In this document: positions 52,501-60,600 of the stretch, in pieces
Numbering within the stretch: the stretch's first letter is position 1
Layout of the letters: each line of letters opens with the position of its first letter
Assembly: GCA_046351395.1 (NCBI GenBank)
Contig: JAXLYP010000025.1
Coordinates: 107,279-171,278, forward strand
Reading direction: 5' to 3'
Length of the DNA: 64,000 nucleotides
From: CAYYKK01 sp046351395
GTDB lineage: Bacteria > Myxococcota_A > Polyangia > Polyangiales > Polyangiaceae
The notes under the pieces: model-generated
Databases searched by the model: none
What the model saw: the letters and a program-made list of their open reading frames with translations, nothing else
Told to the model about the DNA's origin: nothing
Translations under genes and position numbers: made by a program

Positions 52501-53612
52501 GCGACGGCCGCGGGAGACGCGCCGGCGAAGAGCGTCAAGAGCGCGCTCTCGCTCGGTCGGACCTTCGGATCCGCGCTCATGAGCGCCATGCACGCGTCAC
52601 TCAGATCGCTCGGGATCTCGTGGAGCAGGTCACGCGGCGAGGGGGGCGCGCCGACCGTCTTGCGGATGTAGAGGTCCAGCAAGCTCGACGCGTCGAACGG
52701 GAGCAGCCCCGTGAGCACGCGGTACAGGGTCGCGCCGACGGAGTACCAGTCGGCCTCCGCGCCGACCGCGCCGTCCCCGAACTGCTCCGGCGCCATGAAC
52801 GTCGGCGTGCCGCCGCTCGGCGTTCGCAGCTCACGCCGCTCGCTCACGGGGCGGACGAGCCCGAAGTCGACGAGGACGACCCGGCCGTCGTCGCGCCCAC
52901 CGGACGCGCGCACGAGGACGTTGGACGGCTTGATGTCACCGTGGCGCAGGCCCGCCGCATGGAGCGCCGCCACGCCGCTGACGATCTGCGCGAACGCGCT
53001 CCGAATCTCGTCCATGCTGCGCGTGGGCGGAGTCGCGGAAGGGACCGCGAGATCGCTCGATGCCTCGGGCCGCGCCGCGAGCGGCAGCGCCTCGCCGACC
53101 TGGATCTTCCGCGTGGAGGGCTCGACCCACGGAGTGACGCGCTCGTTGCGCGTCACGAGCACGCGCGCGCTCTCGAGCGCAGGGCTCCGTCGCGTCCGGC
53201 CCTCTTCGCCCGGTGACCGCAGCGTGCGCGAGAGCGGGAGCAACGACGGGCGCGCCTCCTCGACCTCGGACCGAGCCCACTCCGAGAGGCTCCGGCCCTC
53301 GATCTTTTCCATCGTGAAGAACCAGACGCCCCGCTCCGAGGCGAGCTCGTACACCGTCGCGAGGTTCGGGTGCGAGAGGTCCGCGACCACGCGAAACTCG
53401 CGCTTCAAGCCGACGTGCGCCGCGGCGTCCGCCGCGCTCAGCGTCTTCAGGGCGACGGCCATGCCGCGCTCGCGATCGATCGCTTCGTACACCGTGCCCA
53501 TGCCGCCGCGCCCGAGCCGCCCGACGACGTCGTACCTCCCGAGCCTCACGGGAGCAGCGGCGGTCCCTGCGCCCAGATTCGAGAGGACGTCATCGATGGC
53601 GCGCTGACTCAC
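49578..53612 (-). CDS. Large Ser/Thr kinase - AAA ATPase - TPR-like signalling protein
   Basis: 1344 residues from a GTG at 53612. The longer frame starts with a TTG and is less convincing. Kinase domain about 27-365: GRGGMG (34-39), Lys56, HGDIKPSN (224-231) and DFG (249-251). The catalytic loop reads HGD instead of HRD, a non-RD variant. An unusual insert of about 85 residues (115-199), rich in Pro, Ser, Arg and Ala, separates the two kinase lobes. The ATPase has Walker A GPSGIGKS (415-422) and a TIDDLQWAD Walker-B-type segment. About 600 residues of helical, TPR-like sequence follow. PknK/AcoK-like kinases with this architecture are typical of myxobacteria. Cytosolic. Confidence 0.88.
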   Translation of the reverse strand: MSQRAIDDVLSNLGAGTAAAPVRLGRYDVVGRLGRGGMGTVYEAIDRERGMAVALKTLSAADAAAHVGLKREFRVVADLSHPNLATVYELASERGVWFFTMEKIEGRSLSEWARSEVEEARPSLLPLSRTLRSPGEEGRTRRSPALESARVLVTRNERVTPWVEPSTRKIQVGEALPLAARPEASSDLAVPSATPPTRSMDEIRSAFAQIVSGVAALHAAGLRHGDIKPSNVLVRASGGRDDGRVVLVDFGLVRPVSERRELRTPSGGTPTFMAPEQFGDGAVGAEADWYSVGATLYRVLTGLLPFDASSLLDLYIRKTVGAPPSPRDLLHEIPSDLSDACMALMSADPKVRPSESALLTLFAGASPAAVAAAPSTESARRRGRVFIGRDAELSALERAYGSARGGAPTLVHAHGPSGIGKSSLLTSFLAAVQDVDSALVLRGRCYERESVPYKGFDRIVDEVAERLLRLAPTDAEGLLPEWSGELGRAFPALASVPAIAERAAGKHVAHDAIELRRRAWVALGELLGALRRLGPIVLTIDDLQWADEDSARLLEALLRGPGRAALLVVILFRPTEARENPALRGYFALSEAFAADGRLVDLPIGSLGEAEAEELAVRALSAAGAPDSEGRARFIAREARGVPFFIEELAHFLRHREVGGADVSVESALLARIGALPEDQRALVEVAAVAASPLPQSVLFEAAGLDPGALPALLALRSASLMSWLGAGAEDTVSVYHDRIRESVVSVLGERARLTRHLAIGRALAKRAVAPAAEGRPWVFDAVRHLGAAAELVDDPAERLEMARLHAEAGERARRAAAFPLASACFEAGIGLLPEGAWNLDYGTTLRLHAGATEAAYLTASWDVLARRIADLKEHARTIMDELVAWEAQIDACVGRHEYLAAIAAASEVLALLGVRLSTDPTAEELGAAIRGTLARLTEFGSQGLLTKEDLRDPVVIAANRIQVRVSPAAYFGKPVLLPMIACNLVTTSIERGVSPATPYALALFGIVLNTLDLYPVSHEWGELALRLLERWPDRRLEAATRHILRNLVCCWMVPLSTVLDPLREVWDIGCQTGDYEYASYAAHGYVHNAIYAGRALGPLLEEALALGAQMRSLGQVNALHVHTPFEQVLKALTGRLADPACLDGDGFVEEEALAAAEAEGSRSGIYVLSIAMGLVRWFFGDPIAASRCFERARAYVDAAPSVWHQPIMHQFAALSACAAWPSASADERVALRDHAERSLGALRKLASFNTENFAHRVSLVEAVLARLDGDRDGARGLFDQAIRQAQAGSWINDVALANELAAGAESDPETARRRTRSARTAYVAWGATAKAERVSAALSPPSG

Positions 53613-53737
53613 GATCCAGGAACAGTACAACGGCGCGCCGGTGGATCAAACGGGCCCCCGCCGCTCGACCGGAGCGCCGCGGCCCTTCGCGACTCCCCCC
53701 TGGCGGCGCCCGGGCGATGGCCCCAAAGAGGGCCGCG

Positions 53738-54397
53738 ATGAACTTCTTGATCCTCGGCGCGTCGGGCGGAGTCGGGAAACACGCGGTGGAGCGCGCCGCG
53801 GCGAGGGGCCATCGGGTGACGGCGATGGCGCGCGACGGCAGCGAGGCGAACGTCCCCGACGGTGTGCGCCTCTTCCGTGGGAGCCCGCTCGATCGGACCG
53901 CCCTCGACGCGGCGCTCGATGGACAGGACGTCGTCCTCTCGTGCCTCGGGCTCCGCCGCGCGAACCCGAGGAACCCCTGGTCCGCGCTGACCTCGCCCCC
54001 CGATTTGATGGAGAAGGTGATGGCCGAGCTCGTCCCGGCGATGAAGGCGAGGGGCGTGAAGCGGATCGTCGCCGTGAGCTCCGCGGGCGTCGCGGAGAGC
54101 TTCCCGAAGATGAACTTCGTCATGCGCTTCCTCGTCCGGAGGAGCACGATCGGCGCGGCCTACCGAGACCTCGCGAACATGGAGGCCGCGCTCGCCGCGA
54201 GCGGGCTCGACTGGGTCGCGGTTCGACCGGTCACGCTCACCAACCGGCCGCGTGAAGAGCGAGTGGACGTCGTGGACGGGTTCGCGATGACGGCGACGAT
54301 CTCGCGCCGCACGGTCGCGGAGTGGATGATCGAGCGCGCGGAGGACACCGCTCCGATCACCGACCACCTCCCGACGATCGCCGGGACGCCGCGCTGA
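53738..54397 (+). CDS. NAD(P)-binding SDR/atypical epimerase-like protein
   Basis: 219 residues from the ATG at 53738, preceded by AGAGGG; an ATG 21 nt upstream is in frame but lacks this spacing. The Rossmann motif GASGGVG (7-13) starts directly at the N-terminus, as in NmrA/HSCARG- and atypical-SDR-5 proteins. A VSSAG segment and a VRPVTLTN segment follow. The catalytic YxxxK of classical SDRs is not present, so it may be a redox sensor or an isomerase-type atypical SDR. It is divergent from the large kinase gene and stands alone. Confidence 0.87.
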   Translation: MNFLILGASGGVGKHAVERAAARGHRVTAMARDGSEANVPDGVRLFRGSPLDRTALDAALDGQDVVLSCLGLRRANPRNPWSALTSPPDLMEKVMAELVPAMKARGVKRIVAVSSAGVAESFPKMNFVMRFLVRRSTIGAAYRDLANMEAALAASGLDWVAVRPVTLTNRPREERVDVVDGFAMTATISRRTVAEWMIERAEDTAPITDHLPTIAGTPR

Positions 54398-54463
54398 TAT
54401 CGCGACGAGCCACGCCGGGCGCGTCGAGGACGCACGTCGCGTTCGAGCTCGCTCGCCGACGGC

Positions 54464-56278
54464 TCAGCGGCGCGTGCGAGGCGGCTGGTACGTGAGCACG
54501 CCGGCTGCTCCGACCGCGTACACCGCCGTGCCGCGGCACCAAATCGCGCGGAGATCGGCGCCCGTTCCCGTCGCGAGCTCGGTCCAATCGCCGCCCGTGG
54601 ACGCGATCGCGCGCCCGTCGCGGCCCACGGCGACGAGCGCCCCGTTCGACGCGCGGCAGAGGTCGTTGAACGATCCGCGATCTCCCTCCCGAACGGACTC
54701 CCATGCGCCGCCCCAGGAGGCGAAGACGCTCCCTGCGCTGTCGACCACCCAAAGGCGCGATGCCTCCGCCCAAATGGATCGAGGCGAGGACCCCAACGAG
54801 CTCGCCTGCGTCGTCCAGCTCGTCCCGTCGAACGCGAGCGCGGTCTTCGACGTGATGGCGAAGGCGCGCATCGGCCCGGCGTCCTTCGGCCCCTTGCCGG
54901 GCGCGAACAGCGCTACGCCGCGCTCGATGGAGTCGTGCTGCGGCGTCCCGTCGTCTCGCCAAACGGTTCCATCGAAGTGGAGGACGTGACCACCGCGCGT
55001 TCCGACGAACACGTCCGTCGGGCCCGTCCCCCAGACGCTCTCGAACGCTTCCGTCGAGGGCGTGTCGACGGGCTTCAACGCGTGCCCATCGAAGTGGAGG
55101 AGCGTGTGCCGCTGGCCCGTGATCCAGACGTCGCTCGCGCTGGAGCCCCAGACGCCCGTGAGATCCTCGACCGTCCCCGTGGCGAGCTCCGACCACGCCG
55201 CGCCGTCGAAGTGGAGCGCGGCACCCGCTCCACCGACGGCGTAGATGTCGTCGTTTCCGCTCCCCCACACCGCCTCGAGCGCCGGGCTGCGGTTCGCGTC
55301 CGCCCTCCACGCCCCACCGTCGAGCCGATGGATCGCCCCGTTGCGGCCCACGGCGAAGCGCGCGCGCCCGGCGCCTCCGGCGCCGAGGATCGGGCCGCAG
55401 CCGTCGGCCTCGCGAACGATCTTTTCGCCGCTCCATCTCACGACCTTGCCGCTGTCGTCGACGGCCATCACGTCGGCCCCGTCGAACCCAACGCTCGCCC
55501 AACTGCCCTCGGTCCCGGGGAGGACGGTCCACGACGCGCCGTCGAAATGCAGGAGCCCCTCCCCGGACGCCGCGTAGACGTCCGTCGCGCTGCGTCCCAC
55601 CATCGAAACGACCGCGAGGCGCGCCTTGTACATGCCTCGGATCGACTCGCCGTCGAAGCGGAAGATCCCGCCGTTCGACGCGCCGATGAACACGTCCTTC
55701 GTCGAGACCGCGTACAGCGCGGTGAACAACGGATCGAACGGGCTGGACACGGTGGTCCACGTCGCACCGTCGAAGTGGAAGAGCGCGCCGGAGCCGCCCA
55801 CGAACACGTCCTTCGACCCCTCGACCCCCGTCACCGCGCCGAGCGGAAAGTCGGACGACGCGAGCTTCGACCACGCGCGACCGTCGAAATGGAACACACC
55901 CCTGCCGACCGCGAACACATCGTCGGAGGCGCGACCCCACACCGCGAAGAGATCCGCCCCCGACGGCTCCCGCGCGGCGCTCCATCGCCGACCGTCGTAG
56001 GAGAGGATCGCGCCGCGGTCGCCCACTGCGATCGCTCGGTCTCCGTCCGTCCAGACGCCAGAGAGATCGTTTCCGCCGAGCGGGGGATACGACCAGCACC
56101 ACCCGTCCGGGGTGCAAGCGACCCGTTCCTCCGCGGGCGTCACCGCGACCGGCTGCGCGGGGTCCGCCGCGCACTCTGCGGGCGCGGAGGCCACCGGGGG
56201 ATCGACCGCGGTGACCCGCGATCCGCAGCTCGCGAGCCCGAGGGAGGCGAACGCGAGACCGATCGGCACGCGACTCAC
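54464..56278 (-). CDS. Lipoprotein with a large beta-propeller
   Basis: 604 residues from the GTG at 56278, which overlaps the preceding stop as GTGA. The lipobox is LASC (Cys18). The mature part consists of about eleven repeats of 40-50 residues with a common pattern, LxGVWG-x-SxxDVxAVG-x-x-G-x-x-HFDGxxW (for example SDVWITG, DDIYAVG, DVFVGTRGG). This is a propeller family abundant in Polyangiales lipoproteins. It is a binding scaffold with no visible active site. It is coupled to the lipoprotein gene immediately upstream. Confidence 0.86.
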   Translation of the reverse strand: MSRVPIGLAFASLGLASCGSRVTAVDPPVASAPAECAADPAQPVAVTPAEERVACTPDGWCWSYPPLGGNDLSGVWTDGDRAIAVGDRGAILSYDGRRWSAAREPSGADLFAVWGRASDDVFAVGRGVFHFDGRAWSKLASSDFPLGAVTGVEGSKDVFVGGSGALFHFDGATWTTVSSPFDPLFTALYAVSTKDVFIGASNGGIFRFDGESIRGMYKARLAVVSMVGRSATDVYAASGEGLLHFDGASWTVLPGTEGSWASVGFDGADVMAVDDSGKVVRWSGEKIVREADGCGPILGAGGAGRARFAVGRNGAIHRLDGGAWRADANRSPALEAVWGSGNDDIYAVGGAGAALHFDGAAWSELATGTVEDLTGVWGSSASDVWITGQRHTLLHFDGHALKPVDTPSTEAFESVWGTGPTDVFVGTRGGHVLHFDGTVWRDDGTPQHDSIERGVALFAPGKGPKDAGPMRAFAITSKTALAFDGTSWTTQASSLGSSPRSIWAEASRLWVVDSAGSVFASWGGAWESVREGDRGSFNDLCRASNGALVAVGRDGRAIASTGGDWTELATGTGADLRAIWCRGTAVYAVGAAGVLTYQPPRTRR

Positions 56279-57183
56279 GGGGGGGCCGATCCGGTAGGTC
56301 CGTCGAACACCTTCTTGAGCACGCGGCCCACGCGCTCGTAGCGCGTCGTCCACGAGGTGAACCCGTCGGGCAAGGGCTTCTGGTCGGGCGTCTCACCGAG
56401 GATCGCGGTCTCGGAGGTGAGCGTCTCCAGGTTGCCGTCGATCCATCCGTACGAGCTGCTCCGGTAGACGGGCCCCGACACGCGCCCACCGTCGAAGATC
56501 ATCTTCTTCCGCGCGTCGAACTGCGGGGACATGAGGCCCTCGAGCGCCGCGTTCCGCACGAGCTTCCGCGTCCGGCGATCGAACAGCCAGAACTTGTACG
56601 ACGTCGTGTACATGCCCGTCGTCCCGAGGCACATCAGGTCGAGCGCGCCGTCGAAGTTCGCGTCGATGAGGGAGGGATGGAGCTCGTCGCTGGCGTTCGC
56701 CTCCACGTCCAGCACGCGACCCGCCTTCGCGATCCGCACGTACGGCAGCGACGGGGCGTCCTCGGGGTAGGGCTTGGGCTCGGTGGCGGAGTCGAAGATC
56801 GTCGCCTTCGCGCACGTGGGCCCTTCCTCGGCGGAGACGCGGACCACGTCTCGGAACGTCCACGTGATGGCGTCCTCTTCCCCGAGGCCCGCCTGAACGG
56901 TGAGCGCGCACGCCGGCTGTGCAGGAAGGATCTCCACCTCGATGCGCGCCGGCCAGGAAGTGATCGGCGGCGGCTCGGCGGTCGCGGCGACGAGGGTGGG
57001 GACGGAGACGGACGCGCTCGGCGCCGCGCTCACCGCTGGAGAAGACGCGGGCACCGAAGCGCTCGGGCAGTCCGAGCGCGCGTCGAGGGTGGTGAGCGAA
57101 ACAGTGTGCGTGTTTCCGCTGCACGAAACGACGCTCAGCGAGAAGCAGACGGTAAGGTAGCGGGAGGTCCGGGCGAGCCCCAT
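56275..57183 (-). CDS. Lipoprotein with FG-GAP/EF-hand-like segment
   Basis: 302 residues. Lipobox VVSC (Cys21), then a Ser/Ala/Pro-rich linker (to about residue 75). The central part has a DANFDGALDLM turn, the Asp-rich loop typical of FG-GAP/VCBS repeats and EF-hand-like calcium sites, followed by YKFWLFD and ALEGLMSPQFDARKKM, resembling the XAC2610-type hypothetical family. Calcium binding is possible. Its stop overlaps the GTG of the propeller lipoprotein by 4 nt, so the two are made together and may form a surface complex. Confidence 0.8.
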   Translation of the reverse strand: MGLARTSRYLTVCFSLSVVSCSGNTHTVSLTTLDARSDCPSASVPASSPAVSAAPSASVSVPTLVAATAEPPPITSWPARIEVEILPAQPACALTVQAGLGEEDAITWTFRDVVRVSAEEGPTCAKATIFDSATEPKPYPEDAPSLPYVRIAKAGRVLDVEANASDELHPSLIDANFDGALDLMCLGTTGMYTTSYKFWLFDRRTRKLVRNAALEGLMSPQFDARKKMIFDGGRVSGPVYRSSSYGWIDGNLETLTSETAILGETPDQKPLPDGFTSWTTRYERVGRVLKKVFDGPTGSAPP

Positions 57184-57297
57184 GCGCGCGAGAGTGTAGA
57201 GCGACGGCGCGCGGTGAGCCCCGCCTCCCGAGAGAACACCGCACGCTTGTCAGGGTCGGCGTCCGCGGCTAAGGCGCTCGCCCAAGGAGACGTGACT

Positions 57298-58245
57298 ATG
57301 TCGATCGGATTTCGGAGCAGCCCCCCCACCTCCCGCGCGTCGCTCGCGGCCCTTTGTTCGCTGGGCCTCGTCCTCGCGGCGTGCGGCAGCAAGGACAACA
57401 AGACGACCGCGAGCGCGGAGCCACAGTCGAGCTCCAGCTCCAGCTCCACCTCCACCTCCAGCTCCAGCTCCAGCTCCAGCTCCAGCTCCAAGTCCGGCTC
57501 CGGCTCGACTGCCGCCTCGGGGAAGGCTGGGGTGGAGGCGAAGGCGAGCGGCGGGGACGAGAAGGTCTCCCAGGGCGACCTCGACAAGATGGTCGACGCC
57601 ATGTGCGCCTGCAAAGACAAGAAGTGCCTGGATGACGTCGAGGTGAAATTCAAGGACCTCGGCAAGAACGACAAACGCAAGCCGAACGAGCTCTCGGCAG
57701 CGGAGCAGAAGTCGCTCGAACGCCTCATGGACTGCGTGACGAAGATCGCGCTCTCGGAGCCCAAGCCGGACGGGACGGGTGCGCCCAAGGACGTGAAGCC
57801 CGTCGATCCCGCGGTCGCCGCGAAGCTCCCGGACTTCAAGGCGCTCTTCGGATCCCCGTCGGACGGGTTCCTCCCCGTGGTCTTCGGGAAGCTGAAGAAG
57901 GACATGTCCCCCGAAGAGGCGGGCAAGGTCTTCCCCGGCGCCGAGAAGGTCGACGACTTCGGCTTCGCGAAGATCGAGCATCCGGTGAACGGGGTCGACT
58001 ATTACGAGTTCTCGTACCTCGAGAAGAAGCTCGCGTTCGTCGACATCATCTTCGCGAAGACGCTCACGGGCCCGGACGTGCGCGCCGCGATCCAACAAGC
58101 CGTCGAGGCTCGACTCCCCGACATCAAGCCCTCGGCCGCGGGCTCGTCGACGATGTGGATCGACACGAAGGACTTCTCGAGCTGGTCGCTCGGCGACACG
58201 ATCGTCGACCCGGGCTTCAAGCTGCAGATCGCCGTCCCCGACTGA
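57298..58245 (+). CDS. Lipoprotein with poly-Ser linker and helical C-terminal domain
   Basis: 315 residues from the ATG at 57298, with AAGGAG eight bases upstream. The lipobox is LAAC (Cys29). A run of almost pure Ser/Thr (residues 44-64), encoded by a hexanucleotide repeat, links the lipid anchor to the rest. A region with three to four cysteines (MCACKDKKC and MDC) and a Lys/Glu-rich helix follow, then a 140-residue domain with EEAGKVFPGAEKVDDFGFAK that I do not recognise. The Cys-rich part resembles the short CxC-x4-C domains of myxobacterial lipoproteins. Function unknown. Confidence 0.82.
   Translation: MSIGFRSSPPTSRASLAALCSLGLVLAACGSKDNKTTASAEPQSSSSSSSTSTSSSSSSSSSSSKSGSGSTAASGKAGVEAKASGGDEKVSQGDLDKMVDAMCACKDKKCLDDVEVKFKDLGKNDKRKPNELSAAEQKSLERLMDCVTKIALSEPKPDGTGAPKDVKPVDPAVAAKLPDFKALFGSPSDGFLPVVFGKLKKDMSPEEAGKVFPGAEKVDDFGFAKIEHPVNGVDYYEFSYLEKKLAFVDIIFAKTLTGPDVRAAIQQAVEARLPDIKPSAAGSSTMWIDTKDFSSWSLGDTIVDPGFKLQIAVPD
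57430..57490 (+). repeat. AGCTCC hexanucleotide microsatellite inside the lipoprotein gene
   Basis: Ten consecutive 6-nt units, AGCTCC with two ACCTCC variants near 57448-57459, encode Ser-Ser (Thr-Ser) dipeptides. Units of six keep the frame, so slipped-strand changes would alter linker length without frameshifts. Confidence 0.85.
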
Positions 58246-58281
58246 TCCAGCAGAAACTTCACGGCGCCGACGTTGTCCTGT

Positions 58282-58308
58282 TTCGAGCCGCGGATCTCGC
58301 GGCTCGAA
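58282..58308. promoter_or_regulatory. Perfect 11-bp hairpin touching the ExbD ribosome binding site
   Basis: TTCGAGCCGCG (58282-58292) and CGCGGCTCGAA (58298-58308) are perfectly complementary around a 5-nt loop GATCT. The last two bases of the right arm are the first two of the AAGGAGG ribosome binding site (58307-58313). It could be a translational control hairpin for the gene at 58319, or the end of the previous transcript (stop at 58245). No T-tract follows, which argues against an intrinsic terminator. Confidence 0.55.
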
Positions 58309-58318
58309 GGAGGCTCAT

Positions 58319-58855
58319 TTGGCAGGCGTAGATGTAGGCACGGGCGGGAGGTTCGCGCGCGCTCGGAACGCGGACATCAACATGATCCCGTTCATCGATC
58401 TCTTGATGGTGACTGTCGCGTTCCTCCTGATCACGGCCGTTTGGGTGACGAACTCGAGGCTCGACGCAAACGCTCAGGTCGCGGGGGGGCCGCCGCCTTT
58501 GCACCCCTGTCCAATCAACCACGGGAAGGTCCTCGACCTCACCGTCAAGGCCGATCGATTTACGCTCGCATGGAAGCTCGGGAGCGACATCGTCAGCACG
58601 CTGGATGTCGATCGGGCGAGCGGTCCCGCCGAGCTCGCGCGGAGTATCGCGTCCGAGTGGCGCGCCAACGGGTCGCACAGCGAGGCGAGTGACGCAAAGC
58701 TCGACGAGGTCATCTTGCACACGGACAATCGGGTTCCGTTCAAGGAGATCGTCGCCGTCATGGACGCCGTCTACGCGACCCGGCGAGACGTCGCGCTCGC
58801 AGACGGAAAGCTCGCCTCCGTCCCGGCGTTCAACGTGACCTTCGCGGCGCGTTGA
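58319..58855 (+). CDS. ExbD/TolR-like protein, without an adjacent ExbB
   Basis: 178 residues from a TTG start, chosen because AAGGAGG ends 5 nt upstream and no ATG/GTG fits as well. The N-terminus has the ExbD pattern: NADINMIPFIDLLMVTVAFLLI with the conserved Asp at about residue 27 on a single TM helix (22-44). The rest is a periplasmic domain with the typical DNRVPFKEIVAVMDAV segment near the C-terminus. ExbD/TolR normally works with a five-helix ExbB/TolQ proton channel and a TonB-type partner; neither is adjacent, so it must use a distant partner or has a different role. Confidence 0.85.
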   Translation: MAGVDVGTGGRFARARNADINMIPFIDLLMVTVAFLLITAVWVTNSRLDANAQVAGGPPPLHPCPINHGKVLDLTVKADRFTLAWKLGSDIVSTLDVDRASGPAELARSIASEWRANGSHSEASDAKLDEVILHTDNRVPFKEIVAVMDAVYATRRDVALADGKLASVPAFNVTFAAR

Positions 58856-58963
58856 TCGAGTCCCGGCGACCCGCATGGGCCGCCGGGACAGTCGTGATGG
58901 ATCCGCCGCGGCGCTACCAGACAATGGCGCGCCAAAGCGCGTTCACGCGCTCGAGCCCAAGGA

Positions 58964-59962
58964 TCACGCGATGCCGTGCTTGCGCGAATCGGACGACTTC
59001 TTGGCGTCCTGCGTCTCGTTGCCGTTGGTCTTCGAGGACGACGCGGATTGCGACTGCGATTGGACGCGGATGTTGTTCTCGACGGACTTCACGCCGCGAC
59101 ACTCCTCGGCGATGTCCTCGGCCGTCCGTTTGTCGGTCTTGTTCTTCACGGTGCCGCTGAGGCGCACCGTGCCGCCTTGGACCTCGACCTCGATCTCGCT
59201 CGCGTCGACGTCGGCGTCGGACAGACAATCACAGACCTCCTCTTTGATCCGATCGTCGCTCCGCGTGTAGCCCTTGGGGCCCTTGCCGTAGTTCTCGGAG
59301 CGCTGTGCCCCGGCGCCGCGCCCCATGGTGCCGTAGCCGCCCGACCCCTGAGCGTTCATCTGATCGCGGCGCATCCGATCCTCGTCGGCCTGGGAGCGCT
59401 GGCCTCCGCGGTGGCCATCCTGGCCGCCTCGATTCCCCATGTCCCACCCCGTCGTGCCGCTGCCCGGTTCGCCGTAGTGGCGCCCGCCCGCGCCCATGGA
59501 GACGTTGCCCTGCCCGTAGCCGCTCGAGGCGTGGCTCTGGTCCGAGCGGAAGCTCCCCGCGCCGAAGTCGCGCTGTCCACCCATTCGCCGTCGGTCATCG
59601 CCCGAGCGCCACCGATCCCGATCGTTCTCCCCGCGCGTCCACTGGCCCCGCTCCTCCCAGTCCCGATTGTTTTGCATCGAGTCCTGGTCGCCGCCGCGGA
59701 AGCGTCCCTCGTCGCGCTCCGCCGCCCAGCCGCGGCTGCGGTCCATTTCGTACGACGGGCGCTGGCCCTGGCCATGGTTCTCCGCGCCGCTGCCCTGGCC
59801 GTGCTCGTAGTGGTCACGAGACATGTAGCCGTGGTCGCTTTGGCCGCGATCGTCGCCCCGATCGTAGCCGCCCATGCGTCCGCGCCCCTGCTCGTCTCGG
59901 CGATCGTCGCGGCGGTTCTGCTCGTCTCGACGTCCACCCTGGTTCTGATCGTATCGGTGCAT
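58964..59962 (-). CDS. BON-domain protein with a long Gly/Arg/Asp-rich N-terminus
   Basis: 332 residues from the ATG at 59962, preceded by GAGGGA; an in-frame start 10 codons upstream is less likely. Residues 1-230 are low-complexity, very rich in Gly, Arg, Asp, Gln and Ser, with many RDEQ/RGG-like units and no signal peptide. Residues 234-300 form a BON domain, beginning with the family-typical GPKGYTRSDDRIKEEV and containing GGTVRLSGTV. A short Ser/Gln/Lys-rich tail follows. BON domains bind lipids or membranes in stress proteins such as OsmY. The disordered N-terminus could drive condensation, DNA/RNA binding or surface attachment; this is speculative. Confidence 0.85.
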   Translation of the reverse strand: MHRYDQNQGGRRDEQNRRDDRRDEQGRGRMGGYDRGDDRGQSDHGYMSRDHYEHGQGSGAENHGQGQRPSYEMDRSRGWAAERDEGRFRGGDQDSMQNNRDWEERGQWTRGENDRDRWRSGDDRRRMGGQRDFGAGSFRSDQSHASSGYGQGNVSMGAGGRHYGEPGSGTTGWDMGNRGGQDGHRGGQRSQADEDRMRRDQMNAQGSGGYGTMGRGAGAQRSENYGKGPKGYTRSDDRIKEEVCDCLSDADVDASEIEVEVQGGTVRLSGTVKNKTDKRTAEDIAEECRGVKSVENNIRVQSQSQSASSSKTNGNETQDAKKSSDSRKHGIA

Positions 59963-60185
59963 GTTCCCTCGCTCTCGGGTTCGGCGGCGCAACGCGTGCG
60001 CCGGGGGAAGGCGCGCCGTGCAATGTCGATACCGAGACGCGGGGCTCGATTTCGTGCCGATTCACGGAGGGGCGGGCCGCGCATGCGACGCGCATGAGGC
60101 GGTTTTCACCGTGACTCGCGCGCTCGGCGCCAGGGCGCCACGACGAGCTGGATGCGGGCTCGACGCGCGTGCTCCGCCCTCGCCG

Positions 60186-60584
60186 CTACTCGCCCTCACG
60201 CTTCCAAGCCTTCGGCTCCCAGAGCTCGACCTTGTTCCCGTCCGGGTCGAGGATCCACGCGAAGCGACCGTTCTCGTGCGTCTCGGGACCCTTGTGGATC
60301 TCGACCCCGCCCTCCTTCAGCTGCGCGATCATCCCGTCCATGTCGTCGATTCGATAGTTGATCATGAACGACGACTCGCTCGGCGCGAACCAGTCGCTCG
60401 CTGGCTTCGCGACGTGCCAGACAGTGAGCCCGCCGTCGTCCGCGGTGTCGTTCGACCACCGCAGGACCGACCCACCGAACGGCTCGAGGCTCATCCCAAG
60501 ATGTTTCGCGTACCAAGCCGCGAGGGCCGCGTGATCCGTCTTCGCCTTGAAGAACACCCCACCAATACCCGTGATCTTTGCCAT
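60186..60584 (-). CDS. VOC-family (glyoxalase/bleomycin-resistance-like) protein
   Basis: 132 residues, ATG at 60584 preceded by GTGGAAC. The beta-alpha-beta-beta-beta fold is shown by GIGGVFFKAKTDHAALAAWYAKHLGM and the C-terminal GRFAWILDPDGNKVELWEP. Candidate metal ligands are His18 and the terminal Glu in VELWEP, the usual spacing for VOC members. Such proteins include glyoxalase I, dioxygenases and antibiotic-binding proteins; the substrate is unknown. It is divergent from the GFA gene, 31 nt between starts. Confidence 0.9.
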   Translation of the reverse strand: MAKITGIGGVFFKAKTDHAALAAWYAKHLGMSLEPFGGSVLRWSNDTADDGGLTVWHVAKPASDWFAPSESSFMINYRIDDMDGMIAQLKEGGVEIHKGPETHENGRFAWILDPDGNKVELWEPKAWKREGE

Positions 60585-60600
60585 GGTTCCACCCGCGTCC

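Noticed and set aside
57430..57490. CRISPR-like repeat array
   Set aside because: The units are 6 nt with no spacers and lie within a coding region; it is a Ser-linker microsatellite.
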